Assembly: GCA_016592635.1 (NCBI GenBank)
Contig: AP023240.1
Coordinates: forward strand, 2,273,630 to 2,337,629
DNA: 64,000 nt
Direction of reading: 5' to 3'
DNA from: Methyloprofundus sp.
GTDB lineage: Bacteria > Pseudomonadota > Gammaproteobacteria > Methylococcales > Methylomonadaceae
Shown piece by piece: positions 55,555 through 64,000 of this stretch (within the stretch, counting starts at the first letter, position 1; every line of letters starts with the position of its first letter). The position numbers were made by a program, and so were the translations under genes. A model generated the notes under the pieces. That model was not told the DNA's origin. It saw only the letters and a list, made by a program, of their open reading frames with translations, and did no database searches.

Positions 55555-57573
55555 ATGACCACCCCAAGTATTAAAAAACGCAAGCAAAGCACTATAGTCC
55601 TAGTTGATAAAAAAAAGCCACAATTTTTTAAGTTTGATAGCGCAGTTATTTTCGATGAAAAACCAGTCAATAAAGCACTAGCAGTCGAGTTGCTAATCGA
55701 GAATAACAACGCTGTTATTAGTGCTGAAACTAGCCTTTTATATGCCAAACAAATACGTATCGTTTGCGCCAAAACAACACCTTTAAAAAAAGGTGCTAAA
55801 CTCAAACTTAACTTAAGTAGTTTATACCAAGAATCCCCGGAACATTACTTGCTTAATATCCCTTGCATACTGAGTGTCGTTGAAAATTACCAGCATGTTA
55901 ACCATGCTGTGCTTAGCTTTACCGATGCCATTGATTGCCAATTTAATGAGTGGTATCAAGACTGGCTTACTCAATTTCAAGAGGTGCATAAAAGTGATGA
56001 AATTGATGAGCATTCATTTCAGTTTATCTATCAATACTATAAGCGCCTTTATGCCGCTCACTTACCCTACCCGGTATTACTAAGTGATAAGCAACAAGTC
56101 CGACATGCGTTTATTTCTAAACCCTGTAGTAGCAACATTACTTTTATAAATGAAGGTGGTGTCAATATTCAGGTACCACTGAACATATTTCAAGCTCATA
56201 TTAAACATCAAAATAATGAAACACGAATTCCTGTTTATGTTTGGTATGAAGATGAGCAGGTTTTTCATTTTTCCAACCAAGACTATCCTAAAGTCTCCTC
56301 TAAACACATTGTTAGTTGGCTGAGAACTAAAAAACATTGGCGTGTTTTACTGGTGCGCAATCGTCATATTTTTCCTATTGATAAATTGCAATGTAATGAA
56401 ATCAAACAATATGTTACGACTGAAGCTGTCACTGATAATGAAGAATTTAGACAGTCTTTTACTGAATTAGATACTAGTACACATATTTTAGATATCTCAT
56501 GCTTGTTTGCAAATATTCAATTACCCATGCAAACAGAACCTTTCAGTACTACTAAACAAACAGCTACAGAACTTGCTGTCAATTATCAAATCTTATCGTT
56601 CCAAGTTAAACGTACTGAACATCGGTATGAGCACCAAGCGGGCATAATTTTAACGACTAAAGTACAAGAAAAACAAACTAGCATAAAGGCTGAAATAGTT
56701 AATATTTCTTTTTTAGGTCTAGGTGTCAGTATCCCTTTAGCTGATTACCTTTTGAAAGAAAGTGATTCCATTATGGTGGAATTTGCCGAATGGAATTCTG
56801 GTTTACCCAGTAGTTTTTTTAAAAAACCAGAACTGTTAGAAACAATTGAATATACCATTATTTCTATCTATAAAACCCAAGAAAATATTGTGCTTGGCCT
56901 TAAGCGTATCAAGCGAGATACCGACCCTAAACTTAATAGCTTTATTCGTAATAAACTGGCTGAAATAAAGCAATCAAAACCTGGCACCATTCATAATGAT
57001 TTTGACCTGTATCAATCACTGTTTTCCAGTCTTTGGGTTAATAATAATATTGCTGGACTGGCCTTTTTCTTAGGTCGCGATGGCAATGGAATTCGTATTA
57101 TTCAAGCAATTGCTAGTACCCAAGAAAACTCAAAAATACGCAGTGCTCACCAAAATACTCAAGACTGGACATTTTTACAACAAATAGCCCTGCCTCTGGA
57201 TATAGCTATTAACAAATTGAATCCCGAAAAAAACAACGCCAATCATTCACTCAATATTGGTATCTATTGCTATTTTGATAATAGCAGTACTAGCCCCAAA
57301 TGGATCACCAAAACTGATTTGGATTTTAAATCTGTCGAACAAAAATCAAGCTTTATTAGTACAGCCATACAACACCAGAAACACTTTTTTTACCATTGCT
57401 CTCTGATCGCCATCACCTCAGGGAAAGATGATATTTTAAAAGGTGAATCCAGTTCATTTGTTAGCTTGGCCGCCCACCGCTTAAAAGAAATTCATGATAT
57501 TTGTCGTGCTTTGATTGCAATTGGTGAACTAAATGATGTCACTCGCTTAATCGAGTTTATGCACAAAGGGTAA
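55555..57573 (+). CDS. Large PilZ-domain protein of unknown function
   Basis: A 672-aa protein with no signal peptide or clear membrane helix. A PilZ domain (~345-470) has both c-di-GMP motifs: RxxxR as RTEHR (353-357) and NxSxxG as NISFLG (383-388). The first 340 residues look like one or two further beta-rich PilZ-like folds without the binding motif, and the C-terminal ~180 residues are mixed alpha/beta with no family I recognise. It is probably a c-di-GMP-responsive effector. The HDOD-GAF-GGDEF gene follows 109 bp later in the same direction, so source and receptor of the signal may be paired. Confidence 0.75.
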   Translation: MTTPSIKKRKQSTIVLVDKKKPQFFKFDSAVIFDEKPVNKALAVELLIENNNAVISAETSLLYAKQIRIVCAKTTPLKKGAKLKLNLSSLYQESPEHYLLNIPCILSVVENYQHVNHAVLSFTDAIDCQFNEWYQDWLTQFQEVHKSDEIDEHSFQFIYQYYKRLYAAHLPYPVLLSDKQQVRHAFISKPCSSNITFINEGGVNIQVPLNIFQAHIKHQNNETRIPVYVWYEDEQVFHFSNQDYPKVSSKHIVSWLRTKKHWRVLLVRNRHIFPIDKLQCNEIKQYVTTEAVTDNEEFRQSFTELDTSTHILDISCLFANIQLPMQTEPFSTTKQTATELAVNYQILSFQVKRTEHRYEHQAGIILTTKVQEKQTSIKAEIVNISFLGLGVSIPLADYLLKESDSIMVEFAEWNSGLPSSFFKKPELLETIEYTIISIYKTQENIVLGLKRIKRDTDPKLNSFIRNKLAEIKQSKPGTIHNDFDLYQSLFSSLWVNNNIAGLAFFLGRDGNGIRIIQAIASTQENSKIRSAHQNTQDWTFLQQIALPLDIAINKLNPEKNNANHSLNIGIYCYFDNSSTSPKWITKTDLDFKSVEQKSSFISTAIQHQKHFFYHCSLIAITSGKDDILKGESSSFVSLAAHRLKEIHDICRALIAIGELNDVTRLIEFMHKG

Positions 57574-57682
57574 ACAAGAATTCAACTAAGCATATAATTA
57601 TCACAAGTCCTGTGCTGATATTCAAAGTTTAAACTATTAATTACTGCTAAAATTATAACACCCAAGTTAATAAGCATTTATT

Positions 57683-59647
57683 ATGACCGACAACGCCACT
57701 CATGTATTAGCCATCAATGCAGCAGCTAACGCAATCCTGAGGCATAAGGTCGATAGCCTACAAGTTATCCCGGCAGTTGCATTAAAACTGCTCCGGCTTA
57801 CAAATGATGAAAAAGCCAGTGTTAATGATTTATCATTGCTAATTGAAACTGAACCTACATTAGCTGCCAAAGTACTCCGGAATGTCAACTCGGCAGCTTT
57901 TGCACTAGCGCACAAAATAACCTCTATCAAACGCTCTGTTAATATTTTAGGTTTTTCTGCGGTACGCCAACTGGCTTTAAACCAGCTATTTTACAATAAG
58001 CTAATTCGTCATCAAGCCAACCAGCAATTTGACCAACTCTTTTTTTGGCAACATTGTTTGTTTGTCGCATCCCTAAGTCGCTCCATTGCAATCGCACTAA
58101 AACATAATGACCCTGATCTAATATACACAGCAGGCTTGATTCACGATATTGGTAAAATCGTTTTTGAAGCGCATGGAAAAGTTAGCTACAGTGATTTTCT
58201 AGAATCTTGTAAAAATGAGACGCAAGCTACATTACTAGGAGAGCATGATTTTTTCGGCCTAAACCATGCCGAAATGGGCTATGTTTTTTGCCAACAATGG
58301 GAAATACCGGAACAAATTGCGGCAATTGTCCACTGCCACCATAATTTGCCTAATGATAATAGCCCTTTTGCTCAGCATAAAAGTGATATTGCAATCGTTA
58401 ACTTTGCCAACTATATCGCCTGGATGCAAGGCATCGGTTCTATCACCCTGAATAACCCACCAGAACTACACAAGGATATCTCTAAACACTTAAATATCGA
58501 GAAATTGGATTTGGAAGCATTATTGAATCATGTTGATTTAGAAATGCAACATACCCGAGAGTTTTATGGCATCCAGTTTCCTAGCCTCAATAAATTACGC
58601 GCTACCTTAGTTGAAACCACACTATTACTGAGCCATAACAGTAAACAGTCACAATCCAATATTTCAAGCTCTAGCCTAACCACACCGCATCAAAGTCTTA
58701 TTCCTGATGAAATAGTGCCATGGACCTTAACTGCCATTCATGCTGACTTTGATTTTGATCGCTTAATCATGCTTAATATCAACCCTGGCAAACGTAGCTT
58801 AGAGATAGCCTATACTTTGCCTGAACCACTGCCTGAGCATACATTACAGCATTTTAATATCAGAATAGACTTGCTGCCCCGTAGTATTCTCAATAGTCTG
58901 CGTGCTCGTAAAGCCATTATAGTGAATACCAAACAAGAACATAGTAGTAGCATCCTACAACAATTTAAAGTTGATGAATTTCTTATTGTCCCTGTTTTAA
59001 GCCATAACCGGCTAATTGCCCTGCTATATGCCGATAACCATCGCAAACAAAACGAGCTCAACTCAAACTGTATCGAACAAATTAGCCCTATAGTCCACGA
59101 ACTGGGAGTAGCTTTAACCAATGCCAAACGTTTTGAATTAGAAAAAAAACGTGCTGAACTTGACTCCTTAACCGGCTTATTAAATAAGCGCATGATGATC
59201 AATTTTTTAACTGAAACCTTTACTTTAGAAGCAGAACAGTTAAATCAAATTGCCGTTGGCTTTATTGATATAGATCACTTTAAAAAATTTAATGACACCT
59301 GCGGACATCAAGCAGGTGATGATGTTCTAAAAATTGTTTCCCAAATTATGCGTAACCTCACCCGCCCCATGGACTTTATTGGCCGTTATGGTGGTGAAGA
59401 ATTTGTATTTGTTTTAAACGGCACTAATGAGCAAGGTGCATACAGCTATGCAGAACGTATCCGGCAGGAAATAGAACGCAAAGGTAAAATTCTAAGTCAA
59501 CGATTTCAGGGGCGTGCCTTTACGATCAGTATTGGTGTCAGTCTATATAAGCCAGAATTTACCAGCTACCAAGATATGATTGAAGCCGCTGATACGGCCA
59601 TGTATACCGCAAAGCATAATGGACGAAATTGTGTGGTAGTTATCTAA
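57683..59647 (+). CDS. HDOD-GAF-GGDEF diguanylate cyclase
   Basis: A 654-aa cytoplasmic protein: HDOD domain (~25-235, with the degenerate HD-like TAGLIHDIGKIVFEAH stretch), a GAF-like sensor (~345-475) and a C-terminal GGDEF domain. The GGDEF motif is RYGGEEFV, with an RPMD I-site five residues before it, so it should make c-di-GMP. HDOD domains rarely hydrolyse; they usually relay signals. It follows the large PilZ gene and is separated by 149 bp from the FAD oxidoreductase gene. Confidence 0.93.
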   Translation: MTDNATHVLAINAAANAILRHKVDSLQVIPAVALKLLRLTNDEKASVNDLSLLIETEPTLAAKVLRNVNSAAFALAHKITSIKRSVNILGFSAVRQLALNQLFYNKLIRHQANQQFDQLFFWQHCLFVASLSRSIAIALKHNDPDLIYTAGLIHDIGKIVFEAHGKVSYSDFLESCKNETQATLLGEHDFFGLNHAEMGYVFCQQWEIPEQIAAIVHCHHNLPNDNSPFAQHKSDIAIVNFANYIAWMQGIGSITLNNPPELHKDISKHLNIEKLDLEALLNHVDLEMQHTREFYGIQFPSLNKLRATLVETTLLLSHNSKQSQSNISSSSLTTPHQSLIPDEIVPWTLTAIHADFDFDRLIMLNINPGKRSLEIAYTLPEPLPEHTLQHFNIRIDLLPRSILNSLRARKAIIVNTKQEHSSSILQQFKVDEFLIVPVLSHNRLIALLYADNHRKQNELNSNCIEQISPIVHELGVALTNAKRFELEKKRAELDSLTGLLNKRMMINFLTETFTLEAEQLNQIAVGFIDIDHFKKFNDTCGHQAGDDVLKIVSQIMRNLTRPMDFIGRYGGEEFVFVLNGTNEQGAYSYAERIRQEIERKGKILSQRFQGRAFTISIGVSLYKPEFTSYQDMIEAADTAMYTAKHNGRNCVVVI

Positions 59648-59796
59648 CCCCCCTCCCTTTCTCATATAAAACTTCATAAGGCTAAAACATTACATAGCAC
59701 ATGGTTAATAGCCTTAAATCACCATGAGCATTATTGAATTGTCTTATTTTGCTTGTTAAAATTAACCGCTAATCAACAATAATAAAAAAATAACTT

Positions 59797-61299
59797 ATGC
59801 TAGATTTTTTAATCAAATATCGCGGAATATTTGTTGTGCTATTTGTCTTACCTGCCTCACTCATATTTAAAGCCTCTATGAGAAGTAGGAACCGACTTGT
59901 TTTTTGGTTAAATTCTGCTCCTGAAAACCATGATGCCAAAGTCAAGAAAGTACAAGAGCAAGTCAAAAATTGGCATGAAGAAACAGGAGGTGATATCCCG
60001 ATGTGTACTGCTAGGCCAGCGTGGCTTGCAATGTCACTCAAGCAAGGCAATTATAAAAAAACTCACTATCAGGTTGATGTCAGCTTGATGGATATACTAG
60101 AAATCAATACCGAAAAAAATACGGTGCGCGTTGAGCCGATGGCTGATATGGGACAAATATCAGCATTATTAAAACCTATGGGCTGGTCTTTAGCAGTAGT
60201 GCCCGAATTGGACGCCTTAACCGTTGGTGGCTTAATTAATGGCTTTGGTATTGAATCCAGCTCGCATAAATACGGTTTATTTCAACATATTTGCGAAAGT
60301 CTGGAAATTGTGACCGCTGATGGTGAACTGGTCAAATGCTCTAAAGAAGAAAATAGTGAACTCTACTATGCCATTCCTTGGTCATATGGTGCACTTGGCT
60401 TTTTAGTCAGTGCTGAAATAAAAATTGTTCCTAGTAAAGACTACGTACACCTGACTTATATTCCATTTCATAATAAGCAAGACTTCGTAGACCGTTTTGC
60501 TGCCGAGTCTTTAAAACCACTTGATGAAGCATATGACTTTATCGAAGCTTTAATGTATTCCGAGCAAGAATGTGTATTAATGCTCGGTAATTTTGCCGAT
60601 AAAGTACCTACAGGCAAAACTAAAAATGCACTGAATAATTTTTACAAACCTTGGTTTTACGAACATGTACGTAGCTTTTTAAAGCAAGACCAAGCTCAGG
60701 AAGAATATATACCATTACGCCATTACTATCACCGGCACACCCGTTCTTTTTTCTGGGAAATGGAACAAATTATCCCCTTTGGCAATAGTCCTTGGTTTCG
60801 CTATACCTTAGGCTGGATGTCACCTCCAGAAGTTTCCTTAATCAAACTAACAGAAACCGAAGCCATCCATGAGCTATATGATACTCACCATATGGATCAA
60901 GACTTTTTATTACCTATGAGTACTTTGGATAAATCGCTGAGTTTTTTCCACCAAGAAGTGGATTTTTATCCCTTATGGCTATGTCCTATGCGGGTTTTTG
61001 ACACCCCTATTCGCGGTATGGTAAACCCGTTGGCGAATGAACAAATGTTTGTGGATGTCGGTATTTATGGCGAGCCTAATGTCGCCAACTTTGTAGCTAA
61101 AAATACGGTACGTAAACTAGAAACCTTTATGCGTGAGATTGGTGGTTTTCAAGCACTTTATGCTGATACTTATCAGACTAGAGAAGAATTACGCGATATG
61201 TTTGATCATACTTTATTAGACAATTTACGTGAGCAAACAGGAGCTGCGAAAGCTTTCCCTGAGCCATTTGATAAAGTTTCACGTGCGGCAAGAACGTAG
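59797..61299 (+). CDS. DHCR24-like FAD-binding oxidoreductase
   Basis: A 500-aa flavoenzyme with an N-terminal membrane segment (~8-27) and a PCMH-type FAD domain (~50-235): VEPMADMGQISALL, DALTVGGLINGFGIESSSHKYG and SYGALGFLVSAEI. The rest is a substrate domain. Overall it matches delta(24)-sterol reductase (DHCR24), which saturates the sterol side chain. Aerobic methanotrophs are among the few bacteria that make sterols; here the partner genes (squalene epoxidase, oxidosqualene cyclase) are not in the window, so the substrate is inferred. The TAG stop coincides with the GTAG head of a REP unit at 61296. Confidence 0.8.
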   Translation: MLDFLIKYRGIFVVLFVLPASLIFKASMRSRNRLVFWLNSAPENHDAKVKKVQEQVKNWHEETGGDIPMCTARPAWLAMSLKQGNYKKTHYQVDVSLMDILEINTEKNTVRVEPMADMGQISALLKPMGWSLAVVPELDALTVGGLINGFGIESSSHKYGLFQHICESLEIVTADGELVKCSKEENSELYYAIPWSYGALGFLVSAEIKIVPSKDYVHLTYIPFHNKQDFVDRFAAESLKPLDEAYDFIEALMYSEQECVLMLGNFADKVPTGKTKNALNNFYKPWFYEHVRSFLKQDQAQEEYIPLRHYYHRHTRSFFWEMEQIIPFGNSPWFRYTLGWMSPPEVSLIKLTETEAIHELYDTHHMDQDFLLPMSTLDKSLSFFHQEVDFYPLWLCPMRVFDTPIRGMVNPLANEQMFVDVGIYGEPNVANFVAKNTVRKLETFMREIGGFQALYADTYQTREELRDMFDHTLLDNLREQTGAAKAFPEPFDKVSRAART

Positions 61300-61444
61300 G
61301 GTGGAATAGCTTTAGCGTTTTCCACCAGAGATGCATCAATACCACTACTCAGGCCACCAAACCAGAAAATATAATAGTATTGACGCGCATACCTCCGTCG
61401 GAAAACGTTATCCGCGCTGCGCTTGATAAGCTATTCCGACCTAC
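61296..61444. repeat. Two REP-like units in inverted orientation
   Basis: A shorter unit at 61296-61326 (GTAGGGTGGAATAGC ... CCACC) and an inverted 48-bp unit at 61397-61444. The second matches the unit at 43328-43375 at 47 of 48 bases. The first provides the stop codon of the DHCR24-like gene. Confidence 0.75.
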
Positions 61445-61466
61445 GCTGTTTTGATAACCACATACA

Positions 61467-62189
61467 TTAGCTATCAAGTTTTATCGCTTGTTCAAATTGA
61501 ACAATCAATGCATCAGAAACTTTATGTGTTACAACTTTTTGAGGTTGAGTAATATCTTTTTTTAACATTTTTAATGACAAGCGCCTTAACCGGTCATTAT
61601 TAAAAAAATCTTCTTTTAATAAACCATTTTGATATAGGTCAATAAAACCAGAATCTGTATGCAAATGATCTTTTAAGTGTCCCTCTTGTGTAAAGCCAAT
61701 ATTCAGAACATTTTTTTGTGCAAAAGCATTATACCCATAAACAAGCGTAATTAATTTATGCACATTGACTTGATTAAAAGCAAAGTCAAAAATAAGCAAG
61801 GATGCTTCAATGCCTGCTCCCTTAGATCTATGCTCATTTTCTAAAATACCAACTAATAGCTCCCCCCGTTGATGCTGAGGCTGGTAATCAGCCAATGCAG
61901 CCAAACCAATTGGAATGCTCGCACCACCTTCTTGCTTTTTTAAAACAACCCATTCAATACGATTCAATTCTTGCGGTAATTTGTTTTGCTCTAGAGTAAG
62001 TCGATCATAAATTTGCTGTTTTGATAGATTTCTACTTTGAGCTAAGCGATACAAATCCATAAAAGCATCATTTGTATAGCACCCATAAATAAAATCTGTA
62101 TATTGAGAATTAGCCCTGACAAGCTGTAGCTGACTGCCTTCTAAGGGCTGGATACCAATAGCTGAGCAATTAATTGAATTTCGAGCCAT
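61467..62189 (-). CDS. GNAT-family N-acetyltransferase
   Basis: A 240-aa protein with a RimJ/RimL-like GNAT fold (~20-185): IGLAALADYQPQHQRGELLVGI for the central strands (part only) and a degenerate acetyl-CoA loop RSKGAGIEASL, then the FDFAFNQVNVHKLITLVYGYN helix-strand pair. It probably acetylates an amine using acetyl-CoA. I chose ATG 62189, where AGGGA precedes it by about 6 bp; an open frame to 62384 lies inside the upstream gene and is not a real extension. Its start overlaps the stop of the secreted protein gene by 20 bp, so the two are translated together. Target unknown. Confidence 0.8.
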   Translation of the reverse strand: MARNSINCSAIGIQPLEGSQLQLVRANSQYTDFIYGCYTNDAFMDLYRLAQSRNLSKQQIYDRLTLEQNKLPQELNRIEWVVLKKQEGGASIPIGLAALADYQPQHQRGELLVGILENEHRSKGAGIEASLLIFDFAFNQVNVHKLITLVYGYNAFAQKNVLNIGFTQEGHLKDHLHTDSGFIDLYQNGLLKEDFFNNDRLRRLSLKMLKKDITQPQKVVTHKVSDALIVQFEQAIKLDS

Positions 62190-63060
62190 TGGTAGTCCCT
62201 GTTCCTTTGCCGCCATTATCAGATGGGGCACTCTCACCACCAGTAGGTGTTCCATCTTTTGATTTACCACCATTATCGGAGCCAGTATCAGTCGAAGTGT
62301 TATCTTTTGATTTACCGCCAGAATTTGTACTTGCCGATTTAGATCCACTATTTGTTTGCCCAGGAGTGACTCTTGAAATAACATAATGATCTAAGTCTGA
62401 AATTTGTGCATCAGTAAAAACAAATTCACCATCAACTAGAGGTAAGGCAATTACTTGAAAATAAATATTATTATCAGAAAATTCAGGGTCGCTTAAATCA
62501 GATAAATTTAATGAAATAATGATAGAATTTTCATCTTCATTAACTGTGCCTAGAGGAGTTGAACTTTCATTAATCGCCCTAAAAGGATTTTCTACCCCCC
62601 CTCCTTCTACTTGAGTAGCCGAAATAATCGTTATTGACTCTCTATCGAGAAAAATATTACCTAACTGTAAGTCTTCCCATTGCGATGGGTCACCTTTTAT
62701 GGTGCTATATGCAAGAAAAACCACCACAGGGTTTGTTTGTTTTTGAACATTACTAATAACAAAGTCGATACGTGCTTTATTTTCAGAGCTAGCCGTTTTT
62801 CCATTTGCAGCAGTATAGATAGTTCCTGTCTCTGCTTGCGCAGAAGTTTTACTTCCGCTACCAGTAATAGATACATCCTGAATATTATAAGGGGGAGTAA
62901 GAATTTCTATAGGATAGCCTATTTCATCTAACGATATAGTTGAGTCATTACTGACCTGATTCTTACCAAGGCCACTTCCCCCCGCCATCACAGTAGCAGA
63001 AGATCCTGCAATTTTTCCTGCAATGAGAGCTGATGCAATTTTCTTCGTTTTTTTGTTCAT
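62170..63060 (-). CDS. Secreted protein with Gly/Ser/Lys repeat tail
   Basis: A 296-aa protein. The start MNKKTKKIASALIAGKIAG looks like a signal peptide to about residue 26. The middle (~40-210) is beta-rich with no Cys. The C-terminal 60 residues are low-complexity with repeated GGKSKD/GGKG motifs separated by Thr/Ser/Asp, resembling a surface or matrix tail. I recognise no family. The ATG at 63060 removes four residues from the longest frame. It is followed, with a 20-bp overlap, by a GNAT acetyltransferase that could modify it or its ligand (inference). Confidence 0.65.
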   Translation of the reverse strand: MNKKTKKIASALIAGKIAGSSATVMAGGSGLGKNQVSNDSTISLDEIGYPIEILTPPYNIQDVSITGSGSKTSAQAETGTIYTAANGKTASSENKARIDFVISNVQKQTNPVVVFLAYSTIKGDPSQWEDLQLGNIFLDRESITIISATQVEGGGVENPFRAINESSTPLGTVNEDENSIIISLNLSDLSDPEFSDNNIYFQVIALPLVDGEFVFTDAQISDLDHYVISRVTPGQTNSGSKSASTNSGGKSKDNTSTDTGSDNGGKSKDGTPTGGESAPSDNGGKGTGTTNGSKFN

Positions 63061-63164
63061 GGCTAAATCCAAATTGTATAAATTACTTGATTTTGCAGCT
63101 TATCATAAAACCAATTAGAGTTTAAGAAAAAACATACCAAATTTAACATTTTCCCAACTAGTTC

Positions 63165-63707
63165 TCACATTAAGCCTTTGATATTATATTGCCCCGTAGT
63201 CTTTAATGTCACTTTAACAGCTTTGGAACTATCATTTTTCCAATACCAACCATGGGTACCAGTAAATGGAACTTGCAACCTACCCTTTGCAAAACTATTC
63301 GTTGTTTCTTGGTAACTTTTAAAATACCCCGTCGTATTACCTGCAGGCTCGCCATGAAAATCAAAGTACAGTGGTGCACCATCAGTATCCCATTGATATT
63401 CTATAGCCGCAGCTTGCTCCAAATAAAACTTATATTCTAATCCAGAGGCCGCTGGTACTGTAATTACCACAATATTATCCCAGTCCGCTTTTTTACCAAC
63501 AGGGCAGGAAGTGACGGCTTTTATTTCCTGTTGCTCTGGTTTAGCTAAAACCGTTAAGCCCATGCTTTTACCAAAACCGGTAGGGTCAATATCATACTCG
63601 GCTGGCCCAACAATCGTCACCAAAATAACAAGCGCCAAGATCACCGCACTAACCATGCTAATGACTAGTGTTTTCAATGACTGCACAGGAATATTTGTAT
63701 TATTCAT
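63165..63707 (-). CDS. Membrane-anchored extracytoplasmic protein (HupE-linked)
   Basis: A 180-aa protein with one N-terminal membrane helix (~13-34) and a periplasmic domain (~70-178) rich in aromatic residues (YWKND, GYFKSYQE, HGWYW). This matches proteins named transmembrane anchor protein that occur next to HupE/UreJ-like membrane proteins; function unknown. It follows the HupE-like gene by 2 bp, so the pair is an operon. Confidence 0.72.
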   Translation of the reverse strand: MNNTNIPVQSLKTLVISMVSAVILALVILVTIVGPAEYDIDPTGFGKSMGLTVLAKPEQQEIKAVTSCPVGKKADWDNIVVITVPAASGLEYKFYLEQAAAIEYQWDTDGAPLYFDFHGEPAGNTTGYFKSYQETTNSFAKGRLQVPFTGTHGWYWKNDSSKAVKVTLKTTGQYNIKGLM

Positions 63708-63709
63708 CG

Positions 63710-64000
63710 TTATGACCCACCTAACAAAAAACCGGCCATTTGATAGCCAAATAAAATCAAACCGCCTGCCATTAACAAAGTATTGCTGAGCACGGCAAAG
63801 TGATAATAACTATTAAAACGCCGCCAGCTATTTAATAGCAACAAGATAATAAATAAAGCTAAAAACTGCCCTATTTCCACACCAACATTAAATGCTAATA
63901 GATTTTTCCACAAATCTTGTTGTGGTAGTGCAAAATCCTGTAATTTGGTCGCCAAGCCCAAGCCATGAAATAAGCCAAAGATTAATACTGCTGCTTGCGT
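63710..64000 (-). CDS. HupE/UreJ-family membrane protein, N-terminus cut by window edge
   Basis: The last 96 residues of a membrane protein; the frame is open to the window end. It contains the family motif LIFGLFHGLGLATKLQ, with the His typical of HupE/UreJ-2 proteins, and about three helices. Relatives are proposed to move nickel or other metal ions, but this subgroup, paired with a membrane-anchored protein, has no proven substrate. A TTG at 63961 is not the true start because the conserved motif continues upstream of it. Confidence 0.8.
   Translation of the reverse strand, partial: TQAAVLIFGLFHGLGLATKLQDFALPQQDLWKNLLAFNVGVEIGQFLALFIILLLLNSWRRFNSYYHFAVLSNTLLMAGGLILFGYQMAGFLLGGS

Noticed and set aside
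1..64000. tRNA, rRNA or CRISPR array
   Set aside because: I saw no tRNA T-loop motifs in a cloverleaf context, no rRNA-like sequence and no regularly spaced direct repeats on reading through; a covariance-model search would be needed to exclude short RNAs.

Overview
The window is AT-rich chromosomal DNA from a gammaproteobacterium. It is most likely an aerobic methanotroph of the Methylococcales. This is an inference from a combination of genes, not from a diagnostic gene: a PrsK/PrsR two-component pair of the exosortase/PEP-CTERM type, a bacteriohemerythrin, a DHCR24-like FAD oxidoreductase (bacterial sterol makers are prominent among methanotrophs), a B-type cytochrome c oxidase with a heptaheme cytochrome, and GTAG-headed REP palindromes. 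No methane monooxygenase, methanol dehydrogenase, rRNA or tRNA gene is present. Almost everything is chromosomal housekeeping or regulatory content; one complete insertion sequence interrupts it.

Layout: 1-5.9 kb (minus) holds a diguanylate cyclase cut by the window edge, preceded by two tandem copies of a [PstS-like small binding protein + outer-membrane porin] pair. 5.9-12 kb holds rhodanese, aminotransferase, dksA, bioA, a TlpA-like thioredoxin, a DUF2780 lipoprotein and a parvulin foldase. 12.2-17.7 kb (minus) is a respiratory operon: a 50-aa membrane subunit, CuA subunit II, haem-copper subunit I, a dihaem cytochrome and a heptahaem cytochrome, behind a good sigma-70 promoter. 17.9-23.4 kb holds a decayed chemoreceptor remnant, a pentapeptide-repeat protein, a MITE-like palindrome and an RND efflux pair. 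23.6-28.5 kb holds prsK, prsR and a FleQ-like enhancer-binding protein. 28.8-33.3 kb holds a CorC/CNNM-type membrane protein, an FHA protein, a PilZ protein, radA and a small membrane protein. 33.4-40.6 kb holds an ABC-F ATPase, a universal stress protein, cobU, cobT, a COG3014 lipoprotein, ycfL and lpoB. 40.7-42.0 kb is a complete IS630-family element whose transposase needs a -1 frameshift. 42-48.8 kb holds a class 3 lipase, recJ and a MASE1-CHASE-PAS-GGDEF-EAL protein. 49-54.9 kb holds acetyl-CoA synthetase, an acetaldehyde-type dehydrogenase, a TetR regulator, a DUF4156 protein and an alpha/beta hydrolase. 55-61.3 kb holds bacteriohemerythrin, a 672-aa PilZ protein, an HDOD-GAF-GGDEF protein and the DHCR24-like oxidoreductase. 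61.3-64 kb holds REP units, a GNAT acetyltransferase overlapping a secreted Gly/Ser/Lys-repeat protein, and a membrane-anchor/HupE-like pair cut by the window end.

Themes: (1) c-di-GMP signalling is dense: three GGDEF proteins with intact I-sites, one EAL domain, two PilZ proteins with intact RxxxR/(D,N)xSxxG motifs, and a FleQ-type regulator. (2) The oxidase operon looks like a dedicated c-type electron path to a B-type terminal oxidase. (3) Small repeats (five REP units at three loci, two MITE-like palindromes) shape gene ends; two genes take their stop codon from a REP unit.

The best candidates for something under-described are the duplicated binding-protein/porin modules coupled to a diguanylate cyclase, the heptahaem/dihaem/B-type oxidase operon, the large PilZ protein next to HDOD-GGDEF, and the repeat-tailed secreted protein translationally coupled to a GNAT enzyme.
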